The translations under genes and the position numbers were made by a program. From contig JBFMFY010000012.1 of NCBI GenBank assembly GCA_040751955.1, forward strand, positions 1-64,000: a DNA stretch of 64,000 nt. The letters are read 5' to 3'. Under the pieces are notes generated by a model that made no database searches, was not told where the DNA came from, and saw nothing but the letters and a program-made list of their open reading frames with translations. Each line of letters starts with the position of its first letter. Positions within the stretch are counted from its first letter, which is position 1. Of the stretch, positions 15,219 through 24,822 are shown piece by piece. The stretch is from SpSt-333 sp040751955. GTDB lineage: Bacteria; Bacteroidota; Ignavibacteria; UBA10030; UBA8401.

Positions 15219-17342
15219 CTACTTTACGCCGATTTCTTTCAGCAAGAATTCTGCACTCCCCACTTTCTCGACATTCCAGAGCACGTATCGAATATCCACA
15301 CCGATCGACCGGCTGTAACTTTCATTCCATGCATAGTCGTTGATCGTCGCTTCGAATGCGCGATCGAAATTCACGCCAACCAGTTCTCCTTTTGCGTTCA
15401 ACACAGGACTTCCGGAATTTCCTCCCGTCGTATCCATATCATAGAGGATAGCGACAGGCAGATCGTTCAGCTTCGGATGCTTGTATCGCCCGAATTCTTT
15501 TTTCCGATACAATTCCCTGATTCGTTGCGGCGTGTTATACTCTTCTTCATCGCGTGTTTTTTCGATCACTCCTTTTAAAGTGCTGATCGGAGAATAATAC
15601 ACGGCATCTGCCGGGCTGTACCCGCGGATAGTTCCAAATGTCAACCGCAATGTGGAATTTGCGTCGGGAATAAAATCCTTTTTTTTCCACTCCTGTTTTA
15701 CATCAACGAGTTTTCCCATTAATCGGTTCAACTCGCCCGTGCGTTTGCGACTCACGGAATTCTGCATCTCCAAATCATCGGCGAGCATGAACAGGAAATT
15801 GAGGAGCGGATCGTTGAGATTCTTCAACTGCTCCGGAGTCATTTCCATTGCACGGTTCAGGAACAAAGTATCGGCGAGATGAGTGTGTGCGAATGCAGAA
15901 TCGATAAATTTTTCGACCGAAATTGTACCGATCAATGTCTTCACTGCCGGTATCTGTTGATCTTCGGGAAGTCGCGCTCCGTCCGTAAGAATCTCTTTCA
16001 AAAATAATTTGTCAAGCGGCAGATAAAAACTGCGCAAAACGGACCGCTGCTGCTGGCGTATTTGCGGAATATTTTTCTCGGTGTACATCGATTGGCGCTC
16101 CGTATCGGGCTTTTGTCGTTCTTCAACAAATTTGATTAACATATTCCCGATCGTCAACAACGATGAACTGCCGACAATACTGCCGAGGATGTTGCTCCGC
16201 TGCGCATCGCTTCGCATTTCATTATAGACTGCTTTGATCTCCGACAGCACGGTTCCATATTTTGTCTTTCTGTTACTGTCCGAATCAATAAATGCCTGCA
16301 ATTCCGATTCTTCTTTTTGTTTGTTCTGCACGAGAGGAATGTTTCTGAATCCCTTCAATTTACCTCTGTAGTTTTTTTCCACATTGGCAAGAGATTTCAT
16401 GCGTGCTGCGAGTGTAAGATAGACTTCTTTATTCTCTTTTCCTGCCTCTTCCATCTGCGTAATCATCCATGCGTTCCTCTGTTGAATGTACGGCAGACGA
16501 AAATCATGCTCATATTCCAGATAGTACGACGTTTGATGACGAAACGTCCGTCCCGGATAGCCGAGAATAAAGACAAGATCGTTTTCATCAACGCCGTTTG
16601 GATTGACACGGAAATAATTCTTCGGTTTGAACGGTACATTCTCCGGCGAATACTCTGCAGGATTTCCGTCCTTCCCCACGTACGCACGGATGAATGAAAA
16701 ATCTCCCGTATGACGGGGCCACATCCAGTTATCCTCCTCGCCGCCAAATTCGCCAACGGCACGAGGTGGAACATAGACGAGCCGCACATCTTTGATCGTT
16801 TTATAAACAAAGAGAACGTACGTTTTGCCTGCAAACATCTCAGCAACCGATGCGGTAATCCCTTTCTGTTTCTTCTCTGCCTCGGCAACCAGCGCGCGGG
16901 AATTTTTTTCCATGATCTTCGACCGATCGATTGGATTGGTCGTGTCAGATATTCCCGTAAGGATTTCTTTTGAAACATCGCGGTACGAATCAACAATGCG
17001 CACGGTGATGATCTTCGACGGAATTTCTTCTTCCCGCGTTCGGGCAACGAAACCGTTCGTCACATAATCGTTTGCGACACTGCTTGCCTGCTGCACAGCA
17101 CCAAAGACGACGTGATGATTGGTAATAATCAATCCGTCCGGCGAAATGAACGAACCGCTCGCCCCGCCGACATTCACACTTGCATCCACAAGACTGACGC
17201 CGTTTGGATTGTAGATATCCTTCCATGTGATTTTGAATCCTTTTGCTTTCAGATTGATCTTGTGGATTTCGGAGAGCGGATACATTCCTTCTTCCGAATA
17301 AAGCGCGGAAAAAAGAGACACAAAGAGCAAAAACTTTTTCAT
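15219..17342 (-). CDS. S46 family dipeptidyl peptidase (DPP7/DPP11)
   Basis: A 707-residue periplasmic serine exopeptidase that removes dipeptides from peptide N-termini. The signal peptide is MKKFLLFVSLFSALYS. The chymotrypsin-like halves carry the catalytic His in ITNHHVVFGA (near residue 76) and the Ser in TTGGNSGSPV (near residue 635). The residue after NFD in VGVNFDRAFEA is Arg; in characterised family members this position is Arg in DPP11 (Asp/Glu preference) and Gly in DPP7 (hydrophobic preference), so acidic specificity is the better guess. VDIRYVLWNVEK at the end is a family signature. Found in bacteria that lack sugar fermentation and use peptides. Confidence 0.92.
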   Translation of the reverse strand: MKKFLLFVSLFSALYSEEGMYPLSEIHKINLKAKGFKITWKDIYNPNGVSLVDASVNVGGASGSFISPDGLIITNHHVVFGAVQQASSVANDYVTNGFVARTREEEIPSKIITVRIVDSYRDVSKEILTGISDTTNPIDRSKIMEKNSRALVAEAEKKQKGITASVAEMFAGKTYVLFVYKTIKDVRLVYVPPRAVGEFGGEEDNWMWPRHTGDFSFIRAYVGKDGNPAEYSPENVPFKPKNYFRVNPNGVDENDLVFILGYPGRTFRHQTSYYLEYEHDFRLPYIQQRNAWMITQMEEAGKENKEVYLTLAARMKSLANVEKNYRGKLKGFRNIPLVQNKQKEESELQAFIDSDSNRKTKYGTVLSEIKAVYNEMRSDAQRSNILGSIVGSSSLLTIGNMLIKFVEERQKPDTERQSMYTEKNIPQIRQQQRSVLRSFYLPLDKLFLKEILTDGARLPEDQQIPAVKTLIGTISVEKFIDSAFAHTHLADTLFLNRAMEMTPEQLKNLNDPLLNFLFMLADDLEMQNSVSRKRTGELNRLMGKLVDVKQEWKKKDFIPDANSTLRLTFGTIRGYSPADAVYYSPISTLKGVIEKTRDEEEYNTPQRIRELYRKKEFGRYKHPKLNDLPVAILYDMDTTGGNSGSPVLNAKGELVGVNFDRAFEATINDYAWNESYSRSIGVDIRYVLWNVEKVGSAEFLLKEIGVK

Positions 17343-17419
17343 AAATTTTCCCTATTTTTTCTATAGAGAAAGATAGCGATTGTTCGGAAGAAAAAGCAAA
17401 AAGAAAATAGTGTGATGCG

Positions 17420-18835
17420 ATGCGAATATTCCATATACTCAACTCCATGAAATCAACCCGTTCATTTTTCATTCTCGTTATTTTTGTCATTCTTTCCCGC
17501 ATTCCTTTTTTGTCCGGCGGTTTCGGCGCCGACGGGGACGGATGGCGTGTTGCAAAATCTGCGCTTATGCTATGGAATGAACATCTCTATCAGGTCTCCC
17601 GCTTCCCCGGTTTTCCCGTGTACGAGTTTCTTCAAGCGCCGATCATTGCACTGAGCGGATCGTTTGCTTCCAATGCCGCTTCGCTCTTGGTTTTTATCGT
17701 TTCATTGTTGCTGCTAAGATCCATATTACAACGCTGGAATATTCCGCATGGTGATATTGTGATGATCATATATTCCTTCCTGCCGATTCTCTGGAAAAAT
17801 TCAGCGCTCTCAATGGATTATGTGTGGGGATTATGCGGAATTGTTGCGTCGCTTTATTTACTCCTTGAAAAACGATTCATGCTTGCAGGAGTAGTGCTTG
17901 GATTGGCGGCGGGAACGCGCATTTCACACATCGCATACGTTCTTCCGATGTACTTTCTATTTCCCGGAACGGAGCGGCGTCAATGGAAGTCGTTTGCAAT
18001 AACCGCGTGCGCAGTTACTGCAGTGTGCTATCTACCCGTACTGCTCTCCAACAATTATCTGCTGGTCGTACAGGATTATCTCGCCGATCAGCGGCATTAT
18101 TCATTCGTTAAAAAAGTCGGTTTTTATTTTTACCGCTTCACATATTCACTCGGACTCCTTGGATGGATCGGTATCGTCGCTGCCGTCGTGTTAAACAGAA
18201 AAAAAGTCCAATCAGCTTTCACTCATGTGTCTTTCAGAACTTCGTCTGCCGCAATCGGCACTGCTGCACTGGTGTTTGCATTGCTGCCGGATGAACGGGA
18301 ATATTTGATCCCGATGTTTCCTTTCCTTCTTATTGCTGTTGCGGGACTGGTGCAACGGAGTCACTACATCGCTATTATGATTCTGCTTTTTTCCTACGCA
18401 TTCGTTTCAGTGGATGTTGTTAAGCATAGCGTCGCCAATCCGGAACTCGAACTGAATATACAACGGGGGTATCTGATAAAAGAGTTCACGGATCGGCAAA
18501 TGATAAACGAAAAACGGATCCGCCTGGCACAGACGCCGATCCCCGATTCATCATTCGTAATGATCGGCATGGGACCGATGTTCTGGCTGGAAAATCCGGA
18601 CGTGGAAGTGGCGCGTGGAATTGAAAAAGAGTTCAGACATGATTGTGCGAAATCGCTGCGCGGAAATGAAGTGTACTTTATCTACGCTCTCTATAAACCG
18701 CAACTTGATGAAATCCGAAAACGTGGGTACACAGTGTATTATTGGGACGAGATGAAGGAATATCTTGAGACGTTTCTGGATTACAAATTGGAAGACGAGC
18801 AAATCAAAGTTTTGAAGGTGGAGTACGCTCGTTGA
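17420..18835 (+). CDS. Polytopic membrane protein, GT-C glycosyltransferase-like
   Basis: A 471-residue protein with about ten hydrophobic segments up to residue 330, then a soluble C-terminal region. The first periplasmic loop FGADGDGWRVAKSA contains acidic residues placed like the catalytic Asp of GT-C enzymes (ArnT/PMT type), and the following RFPGFPVYEF resembles their substrate loop. It may transfer a sugar from a polyprenyl phosphate donor in the inner membrane. The exact family is uncertain. An alternative start is the ATG at 17450 (MKSTRSFF), which gives a cleaner first membrane segment. Confidence 0.65.
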   Translation: MRIFHILNSMKSTRSFFILVIFVILSRIPFLSGGFGADGDGWRVAKSALMLWNEHLYQVSRFPGFPVYEFLQAPIIALSGSFASNAASLLVFIVSLLLLRSILQRWNIPHGDIVMIIYSFLPILWKNSALSMDYVWGLCGIVASLYLLLEKRFMLAGVVLGLAAGTRISHIAYVLPMYFLFPGTERRQWKSFAITACAVTAVCYLPVLLSNNYLLVVQDYLADQRHYSFVKKVGFYFYRFTYSLGLLGWIGIVAAVVLNRKKVQSAFTHVSFRTSSAAIGTAALVFALLPDEREYLIPMFPFLLIAVAGLVQRSHYIAIMILLFSYAFVSVDVVKHSVANPELELNIQRGYLIKEFTDRQMINEKRIRLAQTPIPDSSFVMIGMGPMFWLENPDVEVARGIEKEFRHDCAKSLRGNEVYFIYALYKPQLDEIRKRGYTVYYWDEMKEYLETFLDYKLEDEQIKVLKVEYAR

Positions 18836-18871
18836 CATTGACGTTATGTTTGCTGATTTTAGTGCACTCTT

Positions 18872-19897
18872 ATGGGGCAAAATCACACACTCGTCGAACG
18901 TTTGCGGAAAAACCTTTCTGCTTTGTTGGACAAAACCTACACACCGTTGCAACTGAACGACGTTGTTACGCTGAGTCATGCAATTGCTGTGACGTTTTTG
19001 GAAGGGAAAGCATCTTCCGGTTCGCTGAACAAAGAATTCGTCCGGCTCCCCCTTGAAGATGCCGCGTATGACTGCATTGCCGATCTCTTTCGCAGAGATG
19101 AATCAAATGCGTTCATTGCCTTGAGTGCATACTTTTCAGCGTTCGATATTTCCGCACTGAGCGATGCTGAACTCTTCTCTCATCTTCGACGGCTTGTCTT
19201 CACAAAAGTCAACGACGGCATCGTACGGTTGTACCATGACAGTGATCCGGCACTCTCCCGGATCATCCGCAACGTGCGGCTTGCTGTGCATGCACTCGGA
19301 AATTATACTGAACTTGAACGCTTCGGCGAATTATATCTCGCACCGACGCAATGCGATCCTCTTGAACATCTTCCCAAATACGATGAGCAGACATTGGAGA
19401 AACTTCTTGCAGCGGAAGTTCGCGGAATCGAAAATGTGCTGGAGATCGTCGGCAAACTGGCGCGGATGCTGAGAGAGCAGCACGACTATGCACGTATGGT
19501 AAGCGTACTGCAGGTTGCGTTAACAATCCGTTCTCTCTATGCACGGAAAGCGATGATTTCTACGGTGGGGAATGACTTCACGCAGGATCGCAATGAACAG
19601 AGAATTAAGGAAGCAATGCACTCTGCTGTTGACCGAATCCGGCAGCGTTTTCATTCCCAATATGTGAACAAAGGAAAAATGAATGACGCAACCTATCTCA
19701 TCTATTTCAATGTTATTAAATCCCGTTTGGAATACATGATTGTCTCCGGATCTTCGGACGGTCAATCATTGTACGCAGCATTAAAAAGCCATCTCCCCGA
19801 TTTGTCGGTTGAAGAGTATAAGGCACAGCACAGATCGCGGCTTGAGTATTTGTTCAAATTATCATGTGACGAAGTGGCAAAAGAGATACGGAAATAG
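18872..19897 (+). CDS. Hypothetical helical protein
   Basis: A 341-residue soluble protein, mostly predicted helix, without signal peptide, cysteine motif or transmembrane segment. It starts 36 bases after the membrane glycosyltransferase-like gene and points the same way, so they may be co-transcribed. I see no catalytic motif; the helical repeats are reminiscent of scaffold or TPR-like proteins. Not recognised. It is followed by an interspersed repeat. Confidence 0.6.
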   Translation: MGQNHTLVERLRKNLSALLDKTYTPLQLNDVVTLSHAIAVTFLEGKASSGSLNKEFVRLPLEDAAYDCIADLFRRDESNAFIALSAYFSAFDISALSDAELFSHLRRLVFTKVNDGIVRLYHDSDPALSRIIRNVRLAVHALGNYTELERFGELYLAPTQCDPLEHLPKYDEQTLEKLLAAEVRGIENVLEIVGKLARMLREQHDYARMVSVLQVALTIRSLYARKAMISTVGNDFTQDRNEQRIKEAMHSAVDRIRQRFHSQYVNKGKMNDATYLIYFNVIKSRLEYMIVSGSSDGQSLYAALKSHLPDLSVEEYKAQHRSRLEYLFKLSCDEVAKEIRK

Positions 19898-19924
19898 TGT
19901 AAGTAGTTTCAAAAATGAAAAATT

Positions 19925-20013
19925 GTCATTGCGAGCCGTTTTTTGGCGAAGCAATCTCATGAATCCCTGGAGATTGCTTCGGTTGCGTAGTTTATCCCGC
20001 TGAAAAGCGGGAC
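19925..20013. repeat. Interspersed repeat, GTCATTGCGAG family, second copy
   Basis: Begins with GTCATTGCGAG and contains GAAGCAATCTC and the inverse GAGATTGCTTC, as in the element at 7579. A CCCGCTGAAAAGCGGG hairpin ends it. It occupies most of the 220-base gap between two genes. Confidence 0.65.
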
Positions 20014-20136
20014 TTAGCATAACAAGTATGTGTGGGATGCGTGTCAAGAATTCATTTTTGAAAATTCGTTAAGCATTATTCATGTAATTCGTGGATAATT
20101 TTCGGCAAGATAAATTCATTGCCAAGAAACTATAGT

Positions 20137-21558
20137 ATGAAGCATATCGAAGAACATATTCTTGAACAGTACATTCTTAATCTCAACAGAGATGTCATCT
20201 CTTTAAGAGATGACATCTCTACCCGGGAAATTGAGCAGCATCTCGCCGAATGTTACGGTTGCAGAGAAACCGTCGAACGCATCCGCACATTCTATGCGAA
20301 CCTGAATACACGATTGGAAAATATTCCGGAAGAGTCTGTTTCTTCCACGAATTCTCTCACACGCATTGAACAGCATGTTACCGCAAAAGATTTTTCCGAT
20401 CTTCAATTCTATGAAGAATTGCCGATGACATTTTGGGGAAAGGTGATCTACTCGGCAAAGAGAAATCCGGTAGCGGCGGGGAGTTTTTCATTTGGAATAG
20501 TGGCTCTCTTTGCCGCATTAATTTTTTCTTTCCTGCCGGAAACGAAGGACACAAACCCAAACTCAATTTTCTATGACACAAAAAATGATTTGCTTGTCAT
20601 TCGAAACCGCGAGGATGATGACTTGTGGAAAATAGGGGCTGAAGAAGTGGCGCGCCTCTTCAATTCAAAAGAGGCAGGGACATACTGTGCCGCTTTGTAT
20701 GATCTTGACAACGACGGCATAAAAGAATTCATTACTACCGCTAGTTTACCGCAGTACGAAAATGGCAAGAGAAAATTACGAGTATTCAACGCCGACAAAA
20801 GTTTGCGATTCGCCATTGAAACAGACTATCAACCGACATTCAGAGGAATCCAATACCCATTCAAGTTCCTACCTAGTTCTTTCGTGGTTTTTACTCCGTC
20901 CCACGATTCTGCTCAAAAATATATTGTTACCGCATGGACCTGTGGACGATCACCGGTACTTATTACCGTTCACGATATAAACGGCAATGAACTTGGAATG
21001 TTTGCGCATTACGGAAACACTCAAAACATATTCACCCATACACTCGCAAACGGAATGAATGTTGTCTTTCTAGCAGGTTCAAACGATATCTATGAGCATG
21101 AAAACCACATTGCCCGTTCGAAAGGCGTGCTGATTGCTCTTGATCCGCTGAAAGTAATAGGAAGGACTGAATCTGCACAAACGAATGGTTTCGGTCTTCC
21201 AGCTTCTGAAGCAGAGTTGGCATACATTAAATTTCCCTGGAGCGAACTTGATCTGTACTTTCATACAGTGCGAGTCGGAGCAGCAAGAAACCCCAATTTA
21301 TCGGACAAAATTTTATTGGATGTGCACAGCGGATTAAATTTTTTCTGGTTTGAATTTACGTATGTTTTCGACAATGATTTGAACATCATCGAAGTGAAAC
21401 CAGACGAAGCCACAATTCATCTGCAAGACAGTCTCAAAACCGCAGGAAAACTTACCAATCTTATCGATTCAACCTACCTTAACAACCTTAAACAGCGGGT
21501 GGAATACTGGGATGGAAAGCGCTGGGAGAACAAGCCTGCGGTAATACAACATTTCTGA
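20137..21558 (+). CDS. Membrane zinc-finger anti-sigma-like protein with FG-GAP region
   Basis: A protein of 473 residues from the ATG at 20137; an in-frame TTG at 20119 is less likely. Near residues 35-45 it has a putative zf-HC2 motif, His-x3-Cys-x2-Cys in EQHLAECYGC, typical of anti-sigma factors. A single membrane segment follows near residue 130 (SFSFGIVALFAALIFSFLP). The external region has FG-GAP-like units (ALYDLDNDGIKEFITTA). No sigma-factor gene is adjacent, so the partner is unknown. A perfect palindrome at 20188-20220 is embedded in the coding sequence just before the zinc motif. Confidence 0.7.
   Translation: MKHIEEHILEQYILNLNRDVISLRDDISTREIEQHLAECYGCRETVERIRTFYANLNTRLENIPEESVSSTNSLTRIEQHVTAKDFSDLQFYEELPMTFWGKVIYSAKRNPVAAGSFSFGIVALFAALIFSFLPETKDTNPNSIFYDTKNDLLVIRNREDDDLWKIGAEEVARLFNSKEAGTYCAALYDLDNDGIKEFITTASLPQYENGKRKLRVFNADKSLRFAIETDYQPTFRGIQYPFKFLPSSFVVFTPSHDSAQKYIVTAWTCGRSPVLITVHDINGNELGMFAHYGNTQNIFTHTLANGMNVVFLAGSNDIYEHENHIARSKGVLIALDPLKVIGRTESAQTNGFGLPASEAELAYIKFPWSELDLYFHTVRVGAARNPNLSDKILLDVHSGLNFFWFEFTYVFDNDLNIIEVKPDEATIHLQDSLKTAGKLTNLIDSTYLNNLKQRVEYWDGKRWENKPAVIQHF
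20188..20220. repeat. Perfect 33-nt palindrome inside a coding gene
   Basis: Two perfect 16-base arms (AGAGATGTCATCTCTT at 20188-20203 and its complement at 20205-20220) with one T between them. It is translated in frame as roughly RDVISLRDDIST within the zinc-finger protein. The symmetry is far beyond chance for coding DNA. Confidence 0.8.
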
Positions 21559-21654
21559 AAATATCTTTCTGGATTTTTCGGCAAAGAGAACTAAATGCCG
21601 AGATAGTTCAAAGATTAACTTTCAGTGACTTTTCTTCCAATAAATGGAGGTGTT

Positions 21655-21696
21655 ATGAAATACCCTCTCATCAACAAATTTTTTTTATTTGTTTAA
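21655..21696 (+). other. Out-of-frame signal-peptide start with UUUUUUA slippery heptamer
   Basis: An ATG at 21655 preceded by GGAGGTGTT begins MKYPLINKFFLFV and stops at 21694. A -1 shift at the T-run changes the reading to MKYPLINKFFLICLTFSLTL and then YSQSNWSNQ, which is a signal peptide joined to the sorting-domain protein. The heptamer T-TTT-TTA lies at 21681-21687 in the exact phase for -1 slippage. The T run (21679-21686) is eight bases long. Confidence 0.7.
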
Positions 21697-21779
21697 CTTT
21701 TTCACTCACACTTTACTCCCAGTCGAATTGGAGTAATCAAAATTCCGGTACCACTGCTGAATTACGAGCGGTCAAAGCG

Positions 21780-22937
21780 GTGACCCCATCCATTGCCTGG
21801 ATAGGTGGAGCAAACGGTACCGTCCTTCGAACAACTAATAGTGGCACAGATTGGTTTAGTGTCGGTGGCGGAACAATTGGATCAGGTAAAATCTATTCAG
21901 TAGACGCGCTCAATGATTCAGTAGCATTTGTTACCACCACACATTCATCATCGACATATATCTTCAGAACAACTAATTCAGGAACAAACTGGACCCAAGT
22001 CTATTCCCTTTCTGGTGGATTCATCAATGCTATTTGGATGCTAGATGAAACAACCGGAATGGCATTTGGTGATCCTGTTGGTGGAAAATTTGTTATACTC
22101 AAGACCACCGATGCTGGACAAACATGGAATCGAATTCTTACAGAACCTTCAGCAAATGCAAATGAATATGGGTTGGAACGATCTCTTTGCATACGCGATA
22201 ATACGCTCATCTGGTTTGGAACCAGTTCGGGAAGAATAATAAAATCCACAGACCTCGGTGTTACCTGGAGTGCAAGTACAACTCTGCTGACAAATGGAGT
22301 CATCACCGTTTGGTTCAATGACAATAGTGTGGGATTAATTGCGGGTGTTAAATCAGATCAAACTGCAGGACTGGGGAAGTCAATAGATAGTGGCAAATCA
22401 TGGCAAATTATTCCTGGAAATTATCGACGTGTTACTGGTGATGGATACAAAAAGTTCTTTGGAAATCAGGGAGGAGGATCCCTTATATATCAAAGTCCAG
22501 ATACATCCTTTACTTGGACTTTTGCATTTAATGCAGCAGATATTATACGGGATATTAATATTCGAAGAATTAATTCGGAGAATTTCGGATGGGCTGTAGG
22601 AAGTACTGGTACGATTTCAAGATATCTTGAAAATATACCGACCTCTGCTGAAAAAGTGACGTCCAAAATTGTTTACGATTTTTCTCTCTCCCAAAATTTC
22701 CCCAACCCATTCAATCCATCAACCACAATTTCGTACGATCTTCCGAAGAGTGAATTTGTTACAATGAAAGTGTATGATATGCTTGGACGAGAAGTAGCAG
22801 TGTTGCTGAACGAAGAAAAATCTGCAGGAAGTTATACGGTTGAATGGAATGCCCATAATGCTGCAAGCGGTTTATATATTGCGCGCATGAGAGCGGGAGA
22901 TTTTGCGAAAACGATCAAAATGACGTTGATGAAGTAA
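21780..22937 (+). CDS. Type IX secretion cargo with BNR/photosystem-like repeats
   Basis: 385 residues from the first in-frame start (GTG at 21780), though the true start is probably the ATG at 21655 in another frame. The body has repeated units such as VLRTTNSGTDWFSVGG, IFRTTNSGTNWTQVY, ILKTTDAGQTWNRIL and IIKSTDLGVTWSAS, which form a BNR/YCF48-like beta-propeller. The C-terminus is a type A sorting domain: SLSQNFPNPFNPSTTISYDL, then VKVYDMLGREVAVLLNEEK-type and SGLYIARMRAG segments. Such domains direct secretion through the outer membrane and surface attachment in the FCB group. It is strong evidence for the host lineage. Confidence 0.85.
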   Translation: MTPSIAWIGGANGTVLRTTNSGTDWFSVGGGTIGSGKIYSVDALNDSVAFVTTTHSSSTYIFRTTNSGTNWTQVYSLSGGFINAIWMLDETTGMAFGDPVGGKFVILKTTDAGQTWNRILTEPSANANEYGLERSLCIRDNTLIWFGTSSGRIIKSTDLGVTWSASTTLLTNGVITVWFNDNSVGLIAGVKSDQTAGLGKSIDSGKSWQIIPGNYRRVTGDGYKKFFGNQGGGSLIYQSPDTSFTWTFAFNAADIIRDINIRRINSENFGWAVGSTGTISRYLENIPTSAEKVTSKIVYDFSLSQNFPNPFNPSTTISYDLPKSEFVTMKVYDMLGREVAVLLNEEKSAGSYTVEWNAHNAASGLYIARMRAGDFAKTIKMTLMK

Positions 22938-22980
22938 TCGACCACCACCCCTTCCGCCAAAAAGATGGCGGACAAGTAAT

Positions 22981-23003
22981 CCCCTCCTCCAAAGGAGGAG
23001 GGG
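22981..23003. terminator. Hairpin between convergent genes
   Basis: Perfect 10-bp stem CCCCTCCTCC/GGAGGAGGGG with an AAA loop. It lies between the sorting-domain gene (+) and the acyl-CoA synthetase gene (-), and the plus side is followed by AAACATTTTT. It may end transcription from both sides, although the T runs are short. Confidence 0.55.
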
Positions 23004-23011
23004 AAACATTT

Positions 23012-24529
23012 TTATCTCGCCACCAAATCCCTTACCATATTCGTCGTTGTGCGGAAGTCGATCTTCCCGCTCCCCATCTGGGGGAGATCGGGAATCACGA
23101 CGAAATTCTTGGGTAATGCGATGTTGGGTAATTGTTCGGACATTTTCTTGAGGATCTCTTTCTCGTCCAACTGCTGCGTTACGGCGGCAACAATGCGCGC
23201 ACCTTTTGTTTGGTCGGGGATCTCGACGACGCAGCACTTCGCCCCTTCGGGCAATAATTTTTCCAAAACGTCTTCCACTTTGATGAGCGATACCATTTCA
23301 CCGCCGATCTTCACGAATCGTTTTAGTCGTCCCACATGCCACAGATATCCCTCCTCATCCATCCAACCCATATCCCCTGTATCGTACCAGCCGTGGCGGA
23401 ACGCGAGCGATGTGCTTTCAAAATCGTCGAAGTATCCTTTCATGATATTATCCCCCTTCACTAATATCTTTCCCGTCTCGCGCACTTTGCACTCTTCGCC
23501 TGTCTCGTAATTCTCCACCCGCACGCGCACGCCGGGCAAGGGCCTGCCAACACTTCCGGGACGATTGTGCTGCGGAGTATTCACCGTTAAGCCGGGACTT
23601 GTTTCGGTGCAGCCGTACGCTTCAAGCAATACTTTGCCGTGCTTTTCCAAAAATATTTTTCTGAGAGCGTCGGGACATTTATCCGCTCCCGCAAGCATAA
23701 TGCGGCAGCTTTCAAAATCGCCGGGATTGGATTTATTCACGTACCCCCAGAAGAAACTCGGCGTTCCTGCCATGATCGTTACTTTTTCTTCACGCACGAC
23801 ATCGCAGACCCCTTTGAAGTCGAGCGGATTTGCGTACGTCACGACGGTCATGCCGCACCAGATCGGCAGCCATTGGTGCGCCGTCTGTCCGAATACATGG
23901 AAGAGAGGAAGATTGCCGAGAATGGAATCGGCGGAAGAGAATTCGTACACCTGTTCCAGGCTTTTGAGATTTGCGATGATATTCTTGTGCGTAAGTTGAA
24001 CAGCTTTCGGATCTTTTTCGCTGCCGCTGGTAAAGAGAATGACGATGTTATCTTCTTCATGTCCCTGCGCGACAGTTTTTTTCAGGAGTGGCGTCGGGAG
24101 TTTTGCGCGGAGCGCTGCATTCAGTTTATCAACGATGCCAATGCTCGCCATGATGTCTTCAAGAAAGACCATTCCCGGTACAACCGGACACTGAATTTTT
24201 TCCAGCAGCGCTTTTGATGTGATAATGGTTTTGAATGCACATTTTTTCTGTGCGTACTCGCAGTTCGCAGCGGCGCCGGTGGAATAGTTGATCATCACAG
24301 GCACGCGTCCGCTCATCAATGAGGCAAGTATAGAAAGAATACTTCCCGCCGATGTCGGCACCATGATGCCGATGAAACCCGGATCATACTTCCGCAATTT
24401 TTCCGAAAGGATCAGCGAGGCAATGAGTGCGCGAGAGTACGTGATCCGCCGATTCGTCGTGCGGTCGATGATGTACATCTTGCTGCCGTACTTTTTTGCC
24501 GTGTCGATAAATTTGTGATGAAGAACCAT
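23012..24529 (-). CDS. AMP-dependent acyl-CoA/acyl-ACP synthetase
   Basis: A 505-residue adenylate-forming enzyme. Core motifs: FTSGSEKDPKAVQLTHKN (P-loop A3, near residue 170), EAYGCTETSPG (A5), YDTGDMGWMDEEGYLWHVGR (A7-A8) and KIGGEMVSLIKVE with the hinge lysine region. The short N-terminal domain and AVQLTH resemble the synthetase half of Aas-type acyl-ACP synthetases, so the substrate is probably a fatty acid for lipid recycling or beta-oxidation. The C-terminal lysine lies in MGSGKIDFRT, as expected. It is convergent with the preceding gene and apparently alone. Confidence 0.87.
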   Translation of the reverse strand: MVLHHKFIDTAKKYGSKMYIIDRTTNRRITYSRALIASLILSEKLRKYDPGFIGIMVPTSAGSILSILASLMSGRVPVMINYSTGAAANCEYAQKKCAFKTIITSKALLEKIQCPVVPGMVFLEDIMASIGIVDKLNAALRAKLPTPLLKKTVAQGHEEDNIVILFTSGSEKDPKAVQLTHKNIIANLKSLEQVYEFSSADSILGNLPLFHVFGQTAHQWLPIWCGMTVVTYANPLDFKGVCDVVREEKVTIMAGTPSFFWGYVNKSNPGDFESCRIMLAGADKCPDALRKIFLEKHGKVLLEAYGCTETSPGLTVNTPQHNRPGSVGRPLPGVRVRVENYETGEECKVRETGKILVKGDNIMKGYFDDFESTSLAFRHGWYDTGDMGWMDEEGYLWHVGRLKRFVKIGGEMVSLIKVEDVLEKLLPEGAKCCVVEIPDQTKGARIVAAVTQQLDEKEILKKMSEQLPNIALPKNFVVIPDLPQMGSGKIDFRTTTNMVRDLVAR

Positions 24530-24615
24530 ACAAAAAACTCCTGTTTACTGTTACCGCAGGGAAGTTAGTGCATCAAACGGCAAAAAGCAACGCGTTACAT
24601 TTTCCAGAAAATAGT

Positions 24616-24645
24616 ACTTGACAACAGAACTTAATTTTTTATCTT
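24616..24645 (+). promoter_or_regulatory. Possible promoter of the porin-PII-Amt cluster
   Basis: TTGACA at 24618 followed after about 16 bases by TATCTT, in the 293-base gap before the porin. FCB-group promoters often differ from this consensus, so this is only a candidate. The remainder of the gap is AT-rich with no other gene that I can support. Confidence 0.3.
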
Positions 24646-24822
24646 TATTAGCAAGACAACTTAATTAATAAGGTAATTTACTTCTATACCTAATTGATTA
24701 AGGGAATATGATGGAGATACATTCCGTCGAAAATCTTCGGCGCCACCCTTCCGCCGGCTCTCTCTTCCCTGCTTTTCGGGACTCAATGAAATCACAAACT
24801 ATCTATTTACCAGGAGGGTATT

